64,000 bases of DNA from Mesorhizobium sp. WSM4904 (GTDB taxonomy: Bacteria > Pseudomonadota > Alphaproteobacteria > Rhizobiales > Rhizobiaceae): positions 1,922,001 to 1,986,000 of the forward strand of contig NZ_CP121354.1 in the NCBI RefSeq assembly GCF_029674545.1, written 5' to 3'. Below the pieces are notes generated by a model. It did no database searches and was not told the DNA's origin. It worked only from the letters and a program-made list of their open reading frames with translations. How positions within the stretch are numbered: the stretch's first letter is position 1; each line of letters begins with the position of its first letter. Both the position numbers and the translations under genes were made by a program. Below are positions 26,391-35,548 of this stretch, piece after piece.

Positions 26391-27320
26391 TCAGACCGCC
26401 CGGGCGCCGTATTTGGCGCGGAACTCGTCATAACAGTCACGACGCCAGCGGCGGCCGACGACGTAACCGCGCAGCAATTCGGGCAGCGAGTAGCCGAGCG
26501 CCTTGGACGACCGGTTGGCGAGATAGCCGGAAAAAGCCTGCGGCAGCCTGCCCTTCAGTATATCGGCGATAATCTGCCGGGCGATCATATAGGGCGGAAC
26601 GTCGGGATAGCGGTCGGCTATGTAAGGGTGTTTGCCGATCAGGTTGGCATAGGCCTCGACATAGCCGTCGCGACGACCGGAGATCGAATTCTCCGAATTG
26701 TACTTCTTCCAGTCGATATCCTCCGACAGCAAGGCACCGCTGCGGCGGGCAAAACGCAGCAGCAATTCGCGGTCCTGCATGCGCGTGATGTCGCTGTCAT
26801 AGCCGCCGATCGCAAGCAGCGACTCGTGCCGGGCGGTGATCGCCGAGCCGGCAATGAAGATCGTCTGCGAGACCAGGGCGCGCTGCAGCGTGCTCTTGTC
26901 GAGCAAGGCCTCGCGGTTGATACACTTGGTGCTGCGCTGGCCTTTCACCGAGACGTAGGAACTGATCAGCACTTCGAGCGACGGGTTCTTGTCGAACCGC
27001 GCGAGCGTCCGCTCCAACCGGTCCGGCAGATAGACATCGTCCGAATCAAGGAAGGTCACGATCGGCGCCCGCGCGCGCTCGATGCCCGCGTTGCGCGCGG
27101 CATTGGCGCCTCGCCATTTCGCTCCGACATAGATTAGCCTGGGATCGCGAATCTCGGCCAGGGCCAGGGCCGTTCCATCGGTCGAACCGTCGTCGACCAC
27201 GATGTGCTCGAAGCGGGTAAGTGTCTGGGCAAGAACGCTTTCTACCGCACGAACGACCTGATGGCGCCGATTGTGCGTCGGCGTGATCACGCTAATCAAC
27301 GGAGCGACTTCGCTCGACAT
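26391..27320 (-). CDS. Glycosyltransferase family 2
   Basis: A 309-residue protein with a GT-A fold start: 'ISVITPTHNRRHQVVRAVES', the 'HIVVDDGSTDGTALAL' nucleotide-sugar site and the DxD-like 'TFLDSDDVYLPDRL'. The C-terminal third is basic and contains no transmembrane helix. It should transfer a sugar to a surface glycan. It shares the strand of a second GT2 gene at 27783-28775, with a decayed gene between them. Confidence 0.93.
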   Translation of the reverse strand: MSSEVAPLISVITPTHNRRHQVVRAVESVLAQTLTRFEHIVVDDGSTDGTALALAEIRDPRLIYVGAKWRGANAARNAGIERARAPIVTFLDSDDVYLPDRLERTLARFDKNPSLEVLISSYVSVKGQRSTKCINREALLDKSTLQRALVSQTIFIAGSAITARHESLLAIGGYDSDITRMQDRELLLRFARRSGALLSEDIDWKKYNSENSISGRRDGYVEAYANLIGKHPYIADRYPDVPPYMIARQIIADILKGRLPQAFSGYLANRSSKALGYSLPELLRGYVVGRRWRRDCYDEFRAKYGARAV

Positions 27321-27487
27321 CCGGCTGCCGCTGCCACCGGTCGCGCCCGGCGTTTGATCTAAGGGTCTGATGGCTACCTTCCATTCCCCCCCGGAATCGC
27401 AGCCAAGCTACTAAAAAGCGGTCTCCGTGTCACCCAAGCGCAGCGGGAAAGGAGACGGATTCCGGTCGGTTTCCGCGCCATTGCGGT

Positions 27488-27715
27488 TTGAAGGCAACAC
27501 CGGCGTCTGTCCGCGGTGAAGTCGAGGTGGTCGAGAACAGCTGGCCGGGCCACCTGATCGTCATCGAATTCCCGGACAGGCAGCATGTGCGCGACTGGTA
27601 CCGGTCGCCGGCATATCAACAGATCCTCGCGTTGCGCACCGGCAATTCCGAATCCGACGTTATCTTCGTCGACGGCGTCGAGCATCCGCACAAGGCTACC
27701 GATGTGCTGGGCTGA
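27488..27715 (+). pseudogene. Remnant of a DUF1330 family gene, 5' end lost
   Basis: The frame from about 27488 encodes 'VRGEVEVVENSWPGHLIVIE', then 'FPDRQHVRDWYRSPAYQQIL' and 'NSESDVIFVDGVE'. This matches the C-terminal two thirds of DUF1330 proteins, normally about 95 residues. The frame stays open upstream but has no ATG and its sequence no longer resembles the family; the only start is TTG with no ribosome binding site. I read it as a truncated remnant in the 462-base gap between two glycosyltransferase genes. The rest of that gap shows nothing else. Confidence 0.65.
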
Positions 27716-27782
27716 ATGAGGCGGCGAGAATGCGAACGATTAGCGGCGAGTCCGAGCGATCGTGGCTACAATTGCAGATAGG

Positions 27783-28775
27783 CTAACTGTGGTCGACATA
27801 GTCGGGCAAGGTTTCGATCTCATCGCGTACGAGGCCCGTCGCCAGGCCGAAATGACCGAAAAACGCCAGAGTGTAGAAGGCCAGCCCGACAATCAGCGAC
27901 AACGGGATTTGCCAGAGCGACATGCCTGTCTGCGGCGCATGGCGTATCACCCGTCGTACCACGCGCCACGAATTGGTCACCCATCGGCTGAACGACTTGG
28001 CGATGCGTCGAGAGCGACTGGGGGACTTGATCTCGACGAACTTCCTGTCGGCATCCCTGCCGGTCACCAGTGCGCGCCACAAGAAGAAACGCCAACCCCG
28101 CGGGGGATAGTGATAGACGCGTGCGCCGGCATGGACGATTTCGTGACCCTCGCGGCGAAGCTGATGCATAAGCAGCGTGCAGGAAACCTTGAATCCATTG
28201 TTCTGCGGGAAGGGATGGCTGGCGATCCAGTCGCGCCGGAAGGCGACGTTGTTGGCGTTGATCGCCCGTTTCGCGGCGAATTTCTCGTCTCCCCGAGCCA
28301 TAGGGAAGAACCAGATCAGCGCAAAGGTTCGCGAGAAGAAATCGTCGTAGAAAAGGTAGGTATAGCCGTTGACGCAAACGGTCCCGGGTTTCTGAAACGG
28401 GCCGAGCAGGATCGACAGCCAGCCCGGTTCCGGAACCGTGTCTGAGTCCATGAAGATCACAATGTCCGTGTCGGTTGCCAGGACTCCGTTGTTCTTGAGT
28501 TCGTAATAGCGGCCGCCGGGACAGGCGGCGAAGCGAAGCTCGGCCACCTCTTTCAGCCGTGGTGCTTCCCTATTGATGTGGTCCTGCAGCGACGGGGCGT
28601 CCGCGTCGTGCCCGGCGTGCGAGATGACGACTTTCGGGCTTGCGAGACCGGCCGCCGAAACCGAGGCGATTTCATCCGCCAGGATGGTCAGCCCAACGCC
28701 GATCTCGTCCCAGTCGATCGACTTGGCATTTTCCATTTCCACGACGACTGAATAAGTCGGGAGATCGCCGACCAT
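27783..28775 (-). CDS. Glycosyltransferase family 2, membrane-associated
   Basis: A 330-residue protein. The GT-A domain has 'YYELKNNGVLATDTDIVIFM' and 'DSDTVPEPGWLSILLGPF', giving a DxD metal site, and 'NNVAFRRDWIASHPFPQNNG' for the acceptor region. One or two hydrophobic segments near the C-terminus ('IPLSLIVGLAFYTLAFFGHF') anchor it to the membrane. The acceptor is unknown. Together with the other GT2 gene it forms a small glycan-modification pair. Confidence 0.88.
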   Translation of the reverse strand: MVGDLPTYSVVVEMENAKSIDWDEIGVGLTILADEIASVSAAGLASPKVVISHAGHDADAPSLQDHINREAPRLKEVAELRFAACPGGRYYELKNNGVLATDTDIVIFMDSDTVPEPGWLSILLGPFQKPGTVCVNGYTYLFYDDFFSRTFALIWFFPMARGDEKFAAKRAINANNVAFRRDWIASHPFPQNNGFKVSCTLLMHQLRREGHEIVHAGARVYHYPPRGWRFFLWRALVTGRDADRKFVEIKSPSRSRRIAKSFSRWVTNSWRVVRRVIRHAPQTGMSLWQIPLSLIVGLAFYTLAFFGHFGLATGLVRDEIETLPDYVDHS

Positions 28776-28921
28776 CGCTGTTCACCCACCATGTTGCCTG
28801 ATTGAGGTCAGTATAGCCGTCTCAATTCGCTGTCAAATGACAGAAACAACAATGCAAATATTTGGTGCTCCACCGACATTCGCGGCTGTGCTGCGAGCGA
28901 GGAGAACAGATTCGAGCGCTA

Positions 28922-29536
28922 CTACCGCCGCAGCAAGAACACCGCTTGCTGGCCGAAGAAGTTCCAGAACCACCACGGCATCGACAGGCCGATCTTCTGG
29001 CCGTTGGCGTCGAGCGCGGTCGCCTTCTCGACCGTCGCGCCGAGCTCTTCGCACAGATTGACGAAGTCGCGGATGGTGCAGAAGTGGATGTTCGGCGTGT
29101 CGTACCAGGAATAGGGCAGGTCCTTGGTGACCGGCATCCTGCCCTTGATCAGCAGCGAGAAGCGCACCCGCCAATGGCCGAAATTGGGGAAGGAGACGAT
29201 GGCGCGGTTGCCGATCCGAAGCAGCTCGTCGAGCACCAGCTTCGGGTTGCGGGTCGCCTGCAGGGTCTGCGACAGCACGACGAAGTCGAAACCCTTGTCG
29301 GGATAGAATTCGAGGTCCTTGTCGGCATCGCCCTGGACGACGGAGAGGCCGCGCGCCACGCATTCGTTGACGCCGCGCTGCGACAATTCCAGGCCGCGGC
29401 CGTCGACCTGCTTGGTCTCCTGCAGCAGTTCCAAAAGCACGCCATCGCCCGAGCCGACATCGAGCACGCGCGAATGCGACGGGATGAGATCGGTGACGAC
29501 CTCGAGGTCGACACGCTGGGCGCGGTTGACGCTCAT
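28922..29536 (-). CDS. metW: Methionine biosynthesis protein MetW
   Basis: A 204-residue protein with the MetW pattern: 'HSRVLDVGSGDGVLLELLQE' (SAM-type fold), 'VVLSQTLQATRNP', 'VSFPNFGHWRVRFSLLIKGR' and 'MPWWFWNFFGQQAVFLLRR'. MetW is needed with MetX for homoserine acylation in proteobacteria. It lies 79 bases after metX on the same strand, so both should respond to the SAM-II riboswitch upstream of metX. Confidence 0.96.
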   Translation of the reverse strand: MSVNRAQRVDLEVVTDLIPSHSRVLDVGSGDGVLLELLQETKQVDGRGLELSQRGVNECVARGLSVVQGDADKDLEFYPDKGFDFVVLSQTLQATRNPKLVLDELLRIGNRAIVSFPNFGHWRVRFSLLIKGRMPVTKDLPYSWYDTPNIHFCTIRDFVNLCEELGATVEKATALDANGQKIGLSMPWWFWNFFGQQAVFLLRR

Positions 29537-29615
29537 CAGGCAACCTCCGGCCTTATGGCATTTGCAGCCGATGGCGTCGCAGGAATGCGGCTAGAACAAA
29601 CGAATCGCGACCCGC

Positions 29616-30785
29616 TCATAGGCTGAGCCCCCTGGCGCGGGCGGCGGAGGCAATGAAGCCGTTGATGGCCGCGAACAGTTCCGGCTCGTCGAGCAGGAAG
29701 GCGTCATGGCCGCGATCGGTCTCGATCTCGACGAAGGAGACGGAGGCGCCGGCGGCATTGAGCGCATGCACGATCGAGCGGCTTTCCTCCGTCGGGAACA
29801 GCCAGTCGCTTGTGAAGGACACCAGGCAGAAACGCGTCCTGGTTCCGGCGAAGGCATCGGCCAGCCGTCCGCCATGGTCGGCGGCGAGGTCGAAATAGTC
29901 CATCGCGCGGGTCAGATAGAGGTAGGAGTTGGCGTCGAAGCGATCGACGAAAGTCATGCCTTGATGGCGCAGGTAGCTTTCGATCTGGAAATCGGCATCG
30001 AAGCCGAAGGTGAGCGCCTCGCGGTCCTGCAGGTTGCGGCCGAACTTGCGGTGAAGGGCCGCCTCCGACAGATAGGTGATATGGGCGGCCATGCGGGCCA
30101 CCGCGAGCCCCTTTTCCGGACGCCGGCCGAAATCGAGATATTTGCCGCCATGCCAGTCCGGATCGGCCATGACGGCCTGCCGTCCGACCTCGTGGAAGGC
30201 GATGTTCTGCGAGGAATGGCGGGCGCCGGTGGCGATCGGCAGCGCGCAGAAGACGCGTTCCGAATGGCTGGCGGCCCATTCCAGCACCTGCATGCCCCCC
30301 ATCGAGCCGCCGATCACGCAAAACAGCTTCTCGATGCCGAAATGGTCGACCAGCATCAGTTGCGCGCGCACCATGTCGCGGATGGTGATGATCGGCAGGT
30401 CGAGGCCATAGGGCCGGCCTGTCGCCGGATTGGTCGAGGCCGGGCCGGTGGAGCCGAGACAGCCGCCGACGACGTTGGCGCAGATGACGAAGAAGCGGCT
30501 GGTGTCGATGATCTTGCCGGGGCCGATCAGCACCTCCCACCAGCCCGGCTTGCCGGTCACCGGATTGGTGTTGGCGACATGCTGGTCGCCGGTCAGCGCA
30601 TGGCAGACGAGGATGGCGTTGGAGCGGGCGTCGTTGAGGGTGCCGTAGGTCTGGTAGGCGACCTGGAATGGCGACAGGATCGTGCCGGCATCGAGCTTCA
30701 GCGGCTTGTCGGGACCGAACCGCAGCACCGGGCTCGACGGATGGTCGGCCTCGTTGTTGGTCCTTGCAACGCGCTGAGCGGACAT
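29616..30785 (-). CDS. metX: Homoserine O-acyltransferase
   Basis: A 389-residue protein from ATG 30785. GGGGA lies six bases upstream, which favours this ATG over the one at 30791. The alpha/beta hydrolase-fold acyltransferase has '[10 protein letters not shown]', '[17 protein letters not shown]' and the nucleophile motif '[13 protein letters not shown]' with Ser161. The C-terminal '[15 protein letters not shown]' carries the catalytic His. It makes O-acyl-homoserine for methionine synthesis. A SAM-II riboswitch and a terminator-like hairpin precede it. Confidence 0.97.
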   Translation of the reverse strand: MSAQRVARTNNEADHPSSPVLRFGPDKPLKLDAGTILSPFQVAYQTYGTLNDARSNAILVCHALTGDQHVANTNPVTGKPGWWEVLIGPGKIIDTSRFFVICANVVGGCLGSTGPASTNPATGRPYGLDLPIITIRDMVRAQLMLVDHFGIEKLFCVIGGSMGGMQVLEWAASHSERVFCALPIATGARHSSQNIAFHEVGRQAVMADPDWHGGKYLDFGRRPEKGLAVARMAAHITYLSEAALHRKFGRNLQDREALTFGFDADFQIESYLRHQGMTFVDRFDANSYLYLTRAMDYFDLAADHGGRLADAFAGTRTRFCLVSFTSDWLFPTEESRSIVHALNAAGASVSFVEIETDRGHDAFLLDEPELFAAINGFIASAARARGLSL

Positions 30786-30820
30786 TTGCATTCCCCATCC
30801 AGTCCGGCCGGCGGCGGACA

Positions 30821-30853
30821 ACAAAAAACCGGCCTGCCTTCGCAAAGCCGGTT
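30821..30853 (-). terminator. Intrinsic terminator between the SAM-II riboswitch and metX
   Basis: On the transcript AACCGGC and GCCGGTT form the stem (30827-30853), followed by a run of T residues (GGTTTTTTGTTG). It lies just downstream of the SAM-II aptamer and 36 bases upstream of the metX start, so it may act as an attenuator controlled by SAM. Confidence 0.8.
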
Positions 30854-30868
30854 ACAGGTTGCAAACGG

Positions 30869-30923
30869 CCCTTTAGCGAATTGTTTAACGTGGCTGCAAG
30901 CCGACCGGCCAAATCACCACGGG
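30869..30923 (-). ncRNA. SAM-II riboswitch (metA motif)
   Basis: The minus strand reads CCCGTGGTGATTTGGCCGG, then TCGGCTTGCAGCCACG, then TTAAACAATTCGCTAAAGGG. This matches the SAM-II aptamer almost base for base, including the CGTGG/CCACG helix and the invariant loop segments of the pseudoknot. SAM-II controls methionine genes in alphaproteobacteria. Here it heads metX-metW. Confidence 0.96.
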
Positions 30924-31076
30924 AAGTCCGGCTGCTCTTCTAGGACCAGCGCCGCGCTTCGTCAACGGGCAGCTACCTGGGATCGGCATGGTGGCGCAAG
31001 CACCGGCACTCGACATTCGGGGCCACGGCCTGTATTTCCGCTGCGGCCTCGAAGGCCTTCTCGACGGATTTGTGAC

Positions 31077-32180
31077 ATGAAGCAGGATCAGGCACGTCCA
31101 ACACCTCGCGCGGGCATCATGGACATCGATGCGTACGTGCCGGGCAAGAGCACCGCGCCGGCCGGCGTGACGAAGGTCTATAAGCTGTCGTCCAACGAGA
31201 ATCCGCTCGGGCCCTCGCCGAAAGCGATCGAGGCCGCGCGGGACGTGGCTGCCAGGCTCGACGTCTATCCGGACGGCAGCGCCCGCCGGCTGCGCGAGGC
31301 GATCGCTGAAGTGCACGGCCTCAACCCGGCAAACATCGTTTGCTCCAACGGCTCCGACGAGATCCTGGGGCTCTTGGCACAGACCTATCTTGCGCCGGGA
31401 GACGAGGCCGTGTTCACCGAACATGCCTTCATGGTCTACAAGATCTACATCCAGGCGGCCGGCGCGAAGCCGGTGGCAGTCAAGGAAACCGACGAGCGCG
31501 CCGACATCGACGCGATCCTCGCCGCCGTCACGCCGGCGACGCGGATCGTCTTCCTTGCCAATCCCAACAATCCGACCGGCACCTACGTGCCTTTCCAGGA
31601 AGTGCGCCGGCTGCATGCCGGACTGCCGAAGAACGTGCTTCTGGTGCTCGACGCCGCCTATGCCGAATATGTACGCCGTAACGACTACGAGGCCGGCATC
31701 GAGCTGGCGGGCAGTTCCGAGAACGTCGTCATGACGCGCACCTTCTCCAAGCTCGGCCTCGGCGGGGCGCGCGTCGGCTGGATGTACGGGCCGGCGCATA
31801 TCGTCGATGCCATCAATCGGGTGCGCGGTCCCTTCAACGTCAACGCAACCGCGATCGAGGCGGGCATCGCGGCCATCCGCGACCGCGCCCATGTCGAGCG
31901 CAGCGTGGCGCACAACGAGAAATGGCTGGCCTGGGTCAGCGAGCAGGTGACCCTGCTCGGGCTGCGCGTCACGCCCAGCGTCGGCAATTTCGTGCTGATC
32001 CATTTTCCCGATGACAAGCGGCATTCGGCGGCGGCGGCGGACGACTATCTGAGCGCACGCGGCTACATCCTGCGTCGCGTCACCGGTTACGGCTTCCCCA
32101 ATGCGCTGCGTATGAGCATCGGCACCGAAGAGGCCAATCGCGGCGTCGTCGAAGCGCTGACGAATTTCCTGAAAAGCTAG
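31077..32180 (+). CDS. hisC: Histidinol-phosphate/aromatic aminotransferase
   Basis: A 367-residue type I/II aminotransferase from ATG 31077. It has '[20 protein letters not shown]', '[11 protein letters not shown]' (162-172) and the PLP lysine Lys225 in '[16 protein letters not shown]'. The HisC family acts on imidazole acetol phosphate and often also on aromatic keto acids. Because tyrC follows six bases later, the likely main role here is the last transamination in tyrosine and phenylalanine synthesis. A second hisC in a his operon elsewhere would be expected. Confidence 0.93.
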   Translation: MKQDQARPTPRAGIMDIDAYVPGKSTAPAGVTKVYKLSSNENPLGPSPKAIEAARDVAARLDVYPDGSARRLREAIAEVHGLNPANIVCSNGSDEILGLLAQTYLAPGDEAVFTEHAFMVYKIYIQAAGAKPVAVKETDERADIDAILAAVTPATRIVFLANPNNPTGTYVPFQEVRRLHAGLPKNVLLVLDAAYAEYVRRNDYEAGIELAGSSENVVMTRTFSKLGLGGARVGWMYGPAHIVDAINRVRGPFNVNATAIEAGIAAIRDRAHVERSVAHNEKWLAWVSEQVTLLGLRVTPSVGNFVLIHFPDDKRHSAAAADDYLSARGYILRRVTGYGFPNALRMSIGTEEANRGVVEALTNFLKS

Positions 32181-32186
32181 AACACC

Positions 32187-33122
32187 ATGACCTCACCGAT
32201 GTTCGAGAAAATAGCGCTGGTCGGCATCGGCCTGATCGGCTCGTCGCTCGCCCGCGTCATCCGCCGCGAAGGCCTGGCGCGCCATATCGCCATCGCGACG
32301 CGCAGCACATCGACGCTGAGGCGGGCCGAGGAACTCGGTCTCGGCGATTCCTACACGACCGAGGCCAAGGAAGCGGCGCGCGACGCGGATCTCGTTATCG
32401 TCTCGGTTCCGGTCGGGTCGTCCGGCGAGGTCGCCGCCGAGATCGCGCCGGCGCTGAAGAAGGGGGCGATCCTGACCGACGTCGGCTCGACCAAGGCTTC
32501 GGTGATCGCGCAGATTGAGCCGCATGTGCCGGAGGGCGTGCATTTCATCCCGGGCCATCCGCTGGCGGGCACGGAAAAGTCGGGTCCGGACGCCGGCTTC
32601 GCCGATCTCTTCGACAACCGCTGGTGCATCTTCACGCCGCTGCCGGGAACCGATGCCAAGGCTCTGGAGAAGCTCTCCGAATTCTGGCGGCGCTGCGGCT
32701 CGAACATCGACACGATGGACCCGCAGCATCACGACATGACCCTTGCGATCGTCTCGCACCTGCCGCACATCATCGCCTACAACATCGTCGGCACCGCCGA
32801 CGACCTGGAATCGGTGACCAAGACGGAAGTCATCAAATACTCCGCTTCCGGCTTTCGCGACTTCACTCGACTGGCTGCCTCCGACCCGACCATGTGGCGC
32901 GATGTGTGCCTGCACAACAAGGACGCGATCCTTGAGATGCTGGCGCGCTTCTCGGAGGATCTTGCCTCGCTGCAGCGGGCGATCCGATGGGGCGACGGCG
33001 AGAAGCTGTTCGACCTCTTCACCCGCACACGCGCCATCCGCCGCTCGATCATCGAGGCCGGCCAGGACATCGACGTGCCGGATTTCGGACGTCAGGCGGT
33101 CGAACACCCGGTCAAATCGTAG
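32187..33122 (+). CDS. tyrC: Prephenate/cyclohexadienyl dehydrogenase
   Basis: A 311-residue NAD(P)-dependent enzyme. The nucleotide site is 'KIALVGIGLIGSSLARVIRR', and the catalytic region has 'FIPGHPLAGTEKSGPDAG' and 'HHDMTLAIVSHLPHIIAYN'. It oxidatively decarboxylates prephenate or arogenate in tyrosine synthesis. It starts six bases after hisC and is certainly cotranscribed. Choice between prephenate and arogenate as substrate cannot be made from sequence by eye. Confidence 0.95.
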   Translation: MTSPMFEKIALVGIGLIGSSLARVIRREGLARHIAIATRSTSTLRRAEELGLGDSYTTEAKEAARDADLVIVSVPVGSSGEVAAEIAPALKKGAILTDVGSTKASVIAQIEPHVPEGVHFIPGHPLAGTEKSGPDAGFADLFDNRWCIFTPLPGTDAKALEKLSEFWRRCGSNIDTMDPQHHDMTLAIVSHLPHIIAYNIVGTADDLESVTKTEVIKYSASGFRDFTRLAASDPTMWRDVCLHNKDAILEMLARFSEDLASLQRAIRWGDGEKLFDLFTRTRAIRRSIIEAGQDIDVPDFGRQAVEHPVKS

Positions 33123-33210
33123 GCGGGTTCCTTAATTTCCCGGCACCGGATTTTGATGCGTCGGCTACGTCTGCATTGGCAGCCTTGGAGATTGGCTGAA
33201 GCCTTTCCAA

Positions 33211-33399
33211 CCTCGTCATTCTATGGCGGAGCAAGGAGCGAAGCGACGCAGCGCAGACCATAGAATCCATTCCGTGACTTGGAAGTGCCGCCACGGTGCA
33301 GAATTCTACTCCGTTGCACTCCCTGGCGAAGGTAACGGCATGGATTCCAAGGTCTTCGCGACGGAGCTTCGCTCCTGCTCCGCCCTGGAATGACGATCG
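33211..33399. repeat. Large nested palindromic repeat, family D
   Basis: Outer arms TCGTCATT (33213-33220) and AATGACGA (33389-33396) enclose a second inverted pair: GGCGGAGCAAGGAGCGAAGC against GCTTCGCTCCTGCTCCGCC. Inside that, GAATCCAT and ATGGATTC repeat the pattern. This accounts for most of the 360-base gap after tyrC. I recognise the type from rhizobial intergenic regions. It has no open frame of its own. Confidence 0.78.
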
Positions 33400-33482
33400 C
33401 GATGGGCGTTTAGGCCAACCTCCAACGCATACCGCCTGCCAACGCAAACGGAGCTGATCGGTCAAATCCCTGTGCAGTGCCA

Positions 33483-34418
33483 CTAGCCCTGGGCCGACGG
33501 CGGCCAGTGGGCTGCCATCATCGCCATTGTCTCGGCCTTGTTCGGCGCGCCGAGCCGGCCGCCGAAGCGCAGGCATTTGAGCGCGGCGGCGGCACTGGCA
33601 AAGCGCAGCGCCTGCTCGGGCGGCATGGCTTCGGCAAGACCGACGGCAAAGGCGCCGTGGAAGACGTCGCCGGCGGCCAGCGTGTCCACCGCCTTGACCT
33701 TCGGCGCCTCGACATGGCGGATGCGGCCGGCTTCTTGGTCGTGCCACCAGGTTCCGGCGGCGCCTCCTGTCACCGCGACAAAGGCGTCGGTGCGCGAAGC
33801 GAGGTCGGCGCAGGCGCTTTCCGGGTCGAGCGCATGACCGCAAACGATACGCGCCGCCGGCTCCGAGGCCACGATATGCGAGGCTAAAGGCAAAAGCCGC
33901 TCCAGCACCTCGACCGGCGCGGTGTCGGCGTCGAGGATCGCCGGGCGGCCGGCGCCCCGCGCGGCCGTCAAGGCGAGCGCCGCGGCGCCCGGCCAGCGCA
34001 CGTCCACAAGCACGGCGTCAAAGGCGGAAAGATCGGCAAGCGGCAGCGTCTCGGGATCGGCCTGCGCTTGTCTGTCATAGAACGGCACGATGACGCGCTC
34101 GCCATGAGCATCCACCAGGATCGCGGCCAGCGCCGAGCGCGCGCCGGCGACGCGGCGGATCAGGCTGCAATCGACGCCTTCCGCCTCGATCTCGGCGACC
34201 AGCCGATCGCCGACCGCATCGTCACCCGCACTCGCCCAAAGCGATACGCTGGCGCCCAGGCGATGCGCGGCGCAGGCGGCGCTCGTCGCCATGCCAGAGG
34301 CGATCTGGATGCCGTCGCTGGCGATGAACTTGCCCTGATGCGTGGGCAGCGTGTCGACACGCAGGATCGTGTCGAGGGTGAACGCGCCGACGCTGAGCAG
34401 CCTGACGGGTCCCACCAT
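33483..34418 (-). CDS. PfkB family sugar kinase
   Basis: A 311-residue ribokinase-fold protein. The N-terminal 'LSVGAFTLDTILRVDTLP' binds substrate, and the C-terminal PfkB signature is 'VDTLAAGDVFHGAFAVGLAE', with the catalytic base Asp251 and an AAGD variant of GAGD. The sugar cannot be predicted. The open frame extends upstream into the DUF2125 gene. I start at ATG 34418, which leaves eight bases after the DUF2125 stop and suggests cotranscription. Confidence 0.92.
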   Translation of the reverse strand: MVGPVRLLSVGAFTLDTILRVDTLPTHQGKFIASDGIQIASGMATSAACAAHRLGASVSLWASAGDDAVGDRLVAEIEAEGVDCSLIRRVAGARSALAAILVDAHGERVIVPFYDRQAQADPETLPLADLSAFDAVLVDVRWPGAAALALTAARGAGRPAILDADTAPVEVLERLLPLASHIVASEPAARIVCGHALDPESACADLASRTDAFVAVTGGAAGTWWHDQEAGRIRHVEAPKVKAVDTLAAGDVFHGAFAVGLAEAMPPEQALRFASAAAALKCLRFGGRLGAPNKAETMAMMAAHWPPSAQG

Positions 34419-34426
34419 CGCAGCCC

Positions 34427-35425
34427 TCAATCGACCGGCTTGATCTTGCCCAGCGGGATGAAGCCGAGCGAAGCCTTGCCCTTGACGATCCTGAGCGGCA
34501 TGGACGGCTCGTTGCCGAGCATGGCCAGGCCGGCAAAACCCTGCTCGATCTCGCTTTTGTGCTCGGGAATGGCGCCGCCGAGGATGGCCGCCACCGCTTT
34601 CGGGTCCTTGAGCTTGATCGTCAGATTGGCATCGACCAGGCCGTCCGCGTCGACCGAGATCGGTCCGGACACGGTCACGCGCGCCGTTCCCGACGACAGG
34701 TCGAGCTTGGCGATATCGACCGATTGGCCGCGCAGGCTTTTCGGCGGCGCCGCGATCAGCGCGACACCGTTCTTCACCGTCGCCTCGCCGCCGCCGTCCA
34801 GCGCCGGCAGCACGCGGCCGCCGATCGCGTTGGCGTTGATCTCGAGATCGCCGACGCTGCCGGTATAGACGACGTCCTGCTCCTTGGGCTCCAACTGCCC
34901 GGCCGCGTTTGCCGCGTAGAACAATTCGGCCGGATCGGAATCGTCGGCCGGGTCGGTCTGGCCCGACAGGCCTTCGGCCTGCAGCGAAACGCGCCGCGGC
35001 AGGGGCCAGGACAGTTTGACCGTCGCGCTCAGCCTGTCCCAGTCGATCCAAAGCGGCGGCATGCCCGGCACCGAGGTTCGGAGCGGGCCCCGCACATCGG
35101 CCACCGGCGACAGAGGCTGTGTGATCCCTGCGACGGCGTTGAAGCTGCCGGTGGAGGCGGCAATGCTCTTGGCGTCATCCTGATAGGCCAGGCTGTCGCA
35201 GGAAACGGCGAAGCTCAGCGGATAGCCGCTGACGGTAAGGTTGGCGCAGCCGGCGGCGATGCCTTTGGTACCGAGGTTGGCCACGGCCTGGTCGGCCTCC
35301 GTCTTGAGGCGGCCGGCAAGATAGAACCAGCCGGCGCTGTAGATGGCGAACAGCGCGACTATGAACGCGGCAAGCCAGAACAGCCGGCGGCCAGGTTTGC
35401 GCGATGGCTCGTCACTTGACGTCAT
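34427..35425 (-). CDS. DUF2125 domain envelope protein
   Basis: A 332-residue protein with one N-terminal transmembrane or signal-anchor helix ('LFWLAAFIVALFAIYSAGWF') and a long periplasmic beta-rich part. It has 'VSGYPLSFAVSCDSLAYQDD', the hallmark of DUF2125. No function is established. In rhizobia it usually neighbours the hisC-tyrC genes and the ChaC-like gene, as here. Confidence 0.9.
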   Translation of the reverse strand: MTSSDEPSRKPGRRLFWLAAFIVALFAIYSAGWFYLAGRLKTEADQAVANLGTKGIAAGCANLTVSGYPLSFAVSCDSLAYQDDAKSIAASTGSFNAVAGITQPLSPVADVRGPLRTSVPGMPPLWIDWDRLSATVKLSWPLPRRVSLQAEGLSGQTDPADDSDPAELFYAANAAGQLEPKEQDVVYTGSVGDLEINANAIGGRVLPALDGGGEATVKNGVALIAAPPKSLRGQSVDIAKLDLSSGTARVTVSGPISVDADGLVDANLTIKLKDPKAVAAILGGAIPEHKSEIEQGFAGLAMLGNEPSMPLRIVKGKASLGFIPLGKIKPVD

Positions 35426-35548
35426 GCTGCGGCTCTCGTTAACCCCTCATGCGGCGAGCGGGCTGTTAATCTCACGCACAACAAGCGGGGACGGAAGAAA
35501 CACCTTACGGTGCGACGTCGTCACTCGAGCGCGATCAGGCTTGGCGAT

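Noticed and set aside
34419..35051. An upstream extension of the PfkB kinase into the DUF2125 gene.
   Set aside because: The extra sequence is a frame-shifted reading of DUF2125. The family's normal start lies at 34418.
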